NCBI GenBank assembly: GCA_030762935.1
Contig: CM060896.1
Span: forward strand, 11,050,001-11,114,000
Length of the DNA: 64,000 nt
Reading direction: 5' to 3'
Source of the DNA: Hymenopus coronatus
Taxonomy: Eukaryota > Arthropoda > Insecta > Mantodea > Hymenopodidae
Shown here piece by piece: positions 59,218 to 64,000 of this stretch. The notes beneath the pieces are model-generated. The model had not been told where the DNA came from, did not search any database, and worked only from the letters and a program-made list of their open reading frames with translations. The position numbers and the translations under genes were made by a program. Position 1 is the stretch's first letter, and every line of letters starts with the position of its first letter.

Positions 59218-60060
59218 ATTTTTACTTTCTCTATACCTACTATGTACATATGTACATAGTGTATAGAGAAGGTATTGCACTCCACCCAAAAATTCGATAC
59301 CAAGATTTCACCGGAAATATATGATTTAGGATCCCCTGTATAAAAAAAAATTCAGAAAAAGGCCCGTGTCTGTGAACACGATAACTCAAAAACGAAAAGT
59401 GGGTAAAATACCAAACTTGATATTTAGGTTCAGTATCTTCCAGGGATACGACACGAAGATTTTGAGAAAAATTTCCCACCCCAAACTACCCTTTACATGG
59501 AAAAAATGCCGAACATTTTGATTTTCTTAAAAATGGCTCTTAACGATTTTGATTAAAATATCGTATATTTAAGATATTTACCTGACAAATAAAATGTATA
59601 TCTTGAATTTTCTGGGAATAGCCTCTGAAGACTACTTTATTCCGAATCAATTTTACGGAATTTTGCATAAGTGCTAAACCGTAAGAAATGGACGAAAACT
59701 TAAAACACAAAAAATGTAGAACGCGTTAAAACACTCAGCTTATGTTATATATATTTTTTTTCTTGGAGTTAATTGTTTTTGAGATATTCCTTGTTTTTGG
59801 TTTCAGCTTTGAAAAACATACTTTTCTTATACAGGAATTTCTCAACCCCTGTCCATATAAACAAAGGAACTTTAGTCACACAGCAACAAGCTTTTGACTA
59901 TCACTTTAAACTATAGTACTCCCTTATTTCGCTTCTACTTACAAGGAAGCACGTAATAAGACTATTTCTACTAATTTTTTCTCGAGTAGATGAAGTAAAT
60001 AGAATAATGTGTTGCAGAGATGTAGAGAAAGTGATGCGAATGGAACACATCAGATTTTTT
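59218..60060 (+). mobile_element. Family A copy, full length (843 bp)
   Basis: From TTTTTACTTTCTCTATACC, palindrome with a duplicated ATGTACAT centre, to GGAACACATCAG plus T-run; microsatellite nearly absent. Confidence 0.9.
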
Positions 60061-60114
60061 AAACATCTGCAGACTCTTAACAGATAAAAACGAAAGCAGG
60101 AATTAAACTAAATC

Positions 60115-60262
60115 TTGCCTCATATGCATGATTGAAGGTATATTACTGAAAGCTTTATGTACTGCTGAAGCCTTTCAAAGGAAAACCTCATTCTACGTTC
60201 CGACAGACAAGATTTGTAATGCGAAAAAGTTTGTTCCATTTCGCATGATGTATCATATGACC
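60115..60262 (-). pseudogene. hAT-like transposase C-terminal fragment
   Basis: Minus strand reads MLFAWSYDTSCEMEQTFSHY then KSCLSERRMRFSFERLQQYI, resembling the dimerisation segment (E..FS.YK..LS.RR..F..ENL) of hAT-like proteins such as the CGGBP1-related group. It ends at a stop. Nothing upstream to 61130 is convincing. Family call from the motif only. Confidence 0.45.
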
Positions 60263-61131
60263 AAGCAAATAACATTTGTTGGGATCTAAAAGTGCAGTTT
60301 GTATACGATACACCACACTGAACCCTGCATTCTTTTCATTGTCATCTTTAATTTAGGTAGCGCGCTCCTGGATTGGTAGATCTGTCTTGACAGTTCTTCC
60401 ACATGCCGCACAGAGTCAGTTCAGCTCTGGACTGTAACAGTGTGGGTAACTTTCTGAACAAATATGTTTCTGTGAAGCTGTTCTGTTACTAGACGTTTGA
60501 CAGTTTGTTTACTAGAAGTGCCTTCGGTACAAGCATAAGTACACTGTTAGGAAACTTACTGTGGTTGTAAAACAATTTAATTTTGCTCACATTTGAGCAC
60601 AACAAGATGTTATTTGAACGCTTTCCTTCCTACTGACGTGGTTCTGTGATAGCTGTTTTGCAGTAATGGGTTGCACTCTACGCTGACCTGTATTCGCTCT
60701 TACCCTGCATAAGGAAATCGGTGCGAACTTCGTAGCCCTGGTCATGACTCAGTTTAGTCTGGTGAGCATCATCTGCTGAGAGTTTTGTATATTTTAATAA
60801 ATGATGTGTTACGTTTTACTTCATGCAGTTTACTGTTGCGATTATTTTCAATCCAGTTGTTCCTTCATTTTTGCATCAGCTTCTTCTTAACACACTGTAT
60901 AGCATCTTCATGTGGAATAGGCAGATAAACTGGTGTTACTGTTATTCTTCTGTAATTTTATGTAGATAAACTGCAGAAGTAGCACATTTCGTTAAACATA
61001 CAAGGGAAATAGCAGTTGTCAAATATTAACATCTACCCATCTCGAGAAACAGAAAATGGACAGGATTTGATAAGAATGAAGAAAGTATTGAATTATTGAT
61101 AACGGTTACCTCGGAAATGGCGAATGCTAGA
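60263..61131. other. Unassigned sequence
   Basis: Non-repetitive, mixed composition; may contain the rest of the hAT-like element but nothing readable. Confidence 0.35.
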
Positions 61132-61855
61132 AAAAAATTGATGTGTTCCATTAGCACAACTTTCTCTGTTTGTTCCACAAACAACATTTTATTCCAAAAG
61201 ATTATTCGTCATGCTAATCAAGATAAACATTAGCAAATTGGTCTTATTGCTTGCTTCCTTGTAAGTAGAAGGGAAATAAGAGAGTACACTAGACTAAAGC
61301 GATGGTCAACTCCTTTAAAAACTGGTCTGTATGTGAAACAGTTGTGGTTGAGTTCCCTTTGCATGTTCCCGTTTGAGAAAAGTTAATTAGTTTAAAATTG
61401 AAACCAATAACAAAGAATATCTAGAAAACGGCCAGCTCTACAAGAAAAACATATATGACATAAATTGTGTGTTTTAACGAGATATTCATTTTTTGTGTAG
61501 TAAGTTTTTGTCTATATCTTACGGTTTAACCGACATGAAAAATTCTAGAAAACTCATACAAAATAAAGAGGTCTTTTGAAGCTATTCCCAGAAAATTCAA
61601 AATATACTTTTTATTTGTGATGTAAATATCTTTAATATACGGTATTTTAATCAAAATTGTTACAGCCATTCTTGAAATTTTGAAAACATTTTCCATTTAA
61701 AGTGTAGTTTGTGTTAGGGGGGATTTTCTTGAAAATCTTCGTGTTGTATCCTTGGAATATACTAAACGTACATGCAAGTTTGGCATTTAACGGTCTTTTA
61801 GTTTTTCAGCTATGCTGTCCATAGAGACACACACGGCCATTTTTCTAAAAGTTTA
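61132..61855 (-). mobile_element. Family A copy, 5' truncated
   Basis: Reverse copy from AAATTGATGTGTTCC to GGCCATTTTTCTAAAAG. A forward copy starts in the following T-run. Confidence 0.86.
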
Positions 61856-62597
61856 TTTTTACTTTCTCTAGCCCACATTACAATGTACATAGTGGATAGA
61901 GAAGGTAATGTATTCCACCCAAAAACTCAATATCGAGATTTCACCGGAAATATGTTTTGGTGTCCCCTGATCCGAAAAAAAATTAGAAAAAGCTCTGTGT
62001 GTGCCTGTTGACAGCATAGCTCAAAAACGAAAAGACTGTTAAATACGAAACTTGGTATTTAGGTTTAGTATCTTCCAAGGATCCACAAGCTACCCTTTAC
62101 ATGAAAAAATATTCGAAAATTTTGATTTTCTAAAAATGGCTCTAACGATTTTGATTAAAATACAGTACATTAAAGATATTTACATGCTAAATAAAATGTA
62201 TATCTTCAATTTTCTGGGAGTAGCCTCTGAAGACACCTTTATTCTGGATGAAGTTTACATAACTGGTAAACCGTAAAAGATAGACAAAAAATGTAGATGT
62301 TGTTAAAACACAATTTTTGTTGTGGAGGTAACGTTTCCGAGATATTCCGTGGTATTGGTTTCAGTTGTCAAGTACTTATACTTTGTAATGACAATCGCAT
62401 AACTACAGCTTTTAAAACATTTGACTATCACTTTAGCATCACACGTTCCTTTAGTTGCCTTCTACTTATAAGGAAGTAAGTAATAAGAACATTCTGCTAA
62501 TGTTTATCTCGATTAGCATTGTGTAGAAAGAAGAATAATCTTTTGTAAGAAGTTTGTTTGTAGAGCAGCTAGAGAAAGTCATGTGAGTGTAACACAT
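61856..62597 (+). mobile_element. Family A copy
   Basis: From TTTTTACTTTCTCTAGCCC to GTGTAACACATTTT. The GACACGAAG block is partly deleted near 62082. Confidence 0.88.
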
Positions 62598-62641
62598 TTT
62601 CTCTATACAATATATACATAGTACATGCAGAGAAAGTAAAG
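62598..62641 (-). repeat. Family A 5' palindrome fragment (reverse)
   Basis: CTCTATACAATATATACATA to GCAGAGAAAGTAAA. It could be the far end of the reverse copy at 61132, separated by the forward insertion. Confidence 0.7.
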
Positions 62642-62814
62642 TAATTGTAAGGCAAGGATCTTAACCAGAAACTTAAGAATTGCGTTTTTCTTTTGTTTTC
62701 AGGTGAGTACATATATACTTGTAACCAGTGATACAAGCAGGGCGAAGTGGTAAGTTAAAACAGGCCAATAATTGTTCAGTGACAGATAAATGATAGAGCA
62801 AGCATTGCAATTGT

Positions 62815-63094
62815 TCATATACGGAATTTAGTCAAAATCATTAGAACCAGTTTTTAAAAAATCGAGCATTTCTAAAAATCTTCTACGTAAAGGGTGCTTT
62901 GGGATGGGGAGACTTTTGTGTAAAACTTCGTGTTGCATTCTTGGAACTTACTAAACTTAAATACGAAGTTTGGTATTAAACCGACTTTTGTTTTTTTTTT
63001 CTTTTTTTTTTTGAGTTATGCCACACACACACACACACACACGCGCGCGCGCTCTCTCTCCTCCCTCCCTCTCTCTCTCTCTCTCCCTCCCTTC
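62815..63094 (-). repeat. Family A fragment with compound microsatellite
   Basis: Reverse piece from ATATACGGAATTTAGTC to GAGTTATGCC. It ends in (CA)n(CG)n(CT)n at 63022-63094, with a T-rich run at 62988-63012. Confidence 0.8.
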
Positions 63095-63095
63095 T

Positions 63096-63718
63096 AAAAA
63101 TATGATGTGTTCATTCAGGAGTTGACAAGTTTCCGTTTGAGAAAAGTTCAAGTATTTTAAAGCTGAAACCAATGACAAGGAATGTTTCGAAAACGATCAA
63201 CTCCACGAAAAAAATGTATATGACATAAATTGTGTGTTTTAATGAGATCTACTTTTTAATCCGTTACGTTTTATCTATCTCTTACGGTTTACCAATTGTG
63301 CAACATTCAGAAAAATGCATCCAGAATGAAAAGGTCTTCAGACGCTATTCGCAGAAAGTTGAAGTTATACTTATTATCCGTCGTATAAATATTTTGAATA
63401 TAAGAGGTTTTAATCAAAATCATTAGAGCCGTTTTTGAGAAAATCAAAAATTTCGAAATGTTTTCCAAGCAAAGGGTAGTTGGGGTGGGAGGATTTTGTT
63501 GAAATTCTTCGTGCCGCATTCTTGGCAGACTTAATATATATTAATAACTTAAATATCACACACACACCGACCTTTTTCTAAAAGATGCCTTTGTTTTTGT
63601 CTTCTGGGGGTCCCAAATCATGTATTTCCGGTGAAATCTCGATATCGAATTGTGGGGTGGAATACAGTACGGCCTCTAGCTACTGTGTGAGAACATACGG
63701 GCTAGAGAAAGCAAAAAG
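63096..63718 (-). mobile_element. Family A copy, internally deleted
   Basis: Reverse copy from AAAAATATGATGTGTTCATT to GGGCTAGAGAAAGCAAAAA, lacking part of the 3' block. Confidence 0.85.
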
Positions 63719-63722
63719 GAAA

Positions 63723-63785
63723 GCTTTTGTGGGAATAGTTTGTTCTAGAATAGGTAGAGAAAGTAATGTGAATGGAGCACACAGA
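63723..63785 (+). repeat. Family A 3' fragment
   Basis: GTAGAGAAAGTAATGTGAAT and GGAGCACACAG. Confidence 0.65.
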
Positions 63786-63942
63786 AGATGTTTGGCGCCA
63801 CAGCTTGCGCCGCCTCCACATATCGACCCGGGGATGTGCCCAGGCATTCTTCTAAATCCGATCATACCTACAGCTTCTGCAGCATACATCTGCTATTGTT
63901 AATATTCAAGTAAACATTAATTGTCCTTGTAAGTAGAAGCGG

Positions 63943-64000
63943 GAAAATCTAATGTGTTCCATTCACATGTGCTCTAGCTATTCGGTAAACAAACCTGTTA
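63943..64000 (-). repeat. Family A copy running off the window end
   Basis: Starts AAATCTAATGTGTTCCATTC; the rest lies beyond the window. The 150 bp before it are GC-rich and unassigned. Confidence 0.75.

Overview
This is a 64 kb stretch of eukaryotic, AT-rich, transposon-packed DNA. Non-LTR, Tc1/mariner, DD41D and hAT elements, several tRNA-derived SINEs and a large satellite all point to an arthropod, most likely an insect with a big repeat-rich genome. I could not fix the species. I see no convincing host gene, rRNA, functional tRNA, CRISPR array or operon. Two very short stretches look like exons but are weak.

The dominant component, called 'family A' here (my label), is a 0.85-0.9 kb dispersed repeat. 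More than 40 full, truncated or split copies lie on both strands and cover roughly 26 kb by my tally. Each intact copy starts in a T-run with ACTTTCTCTA, followed by a palindrome. It then carries a (GT)n microsatellite, an internal 11-bp-stem hairpin, and near the 3' end an inverted copy of the first 12 bp followed by a short hairpin and CAGATTTTT. This asymmetric layout, with head-to-tail tandem copies and T-run target sites, resembles non-autonomous Helentron-like elements (HINE/DINE-1 type). That classification is inference.

Layout. 1-1.3 kb: family A debris and a possible host exon. 1.3-11.46 kb: about 163 copies of a 59-bp satellite enclosed by a pair of ~175 bp inverted repeats. 12.25-12.98 kb: a foldback element with near-identical 194-bp arms around part of a transposase. 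13.7-14.2 kb: a mariner remnant. 15.9-16.4 kb: a hAT transposase remnant. 17-30 kb: family A copies, several nested, with two SINEs. 30.3-35.04 kb: a decayed LINE (zinc-knuckle ORF1, endonuclease, reverse transcriptase, RNase H, C-terminal zinc motif) inserted into a family A copy. 35.55-35.96 kb: a mariner folded into a hairpin. 37.56-39.29 kb: a complete DD41D element with an intact 355-codon transposase, TA duplication and 78-bp tandem repeats inside one TIR. 39.7-51.8 kb: family A copies in A-in-A, SINE-in-A and mariner-in-A arrangements. 51.9-57.93 kb: a 6.0 kb hAT element with an 8-bp target duplication, splitting a family A copy and itself containing two more. 58-64 kb: family A copies, another hAT-like fragment and a compound microsatellite.

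The nesting gives a relative history. Family A was already present when the LINE, a mariner, SINEs, a hAT and younger A copies landed in it. The DD41D element and the foldback arms look recent. The only protein likely still to be made intact is the DD41D transposase.
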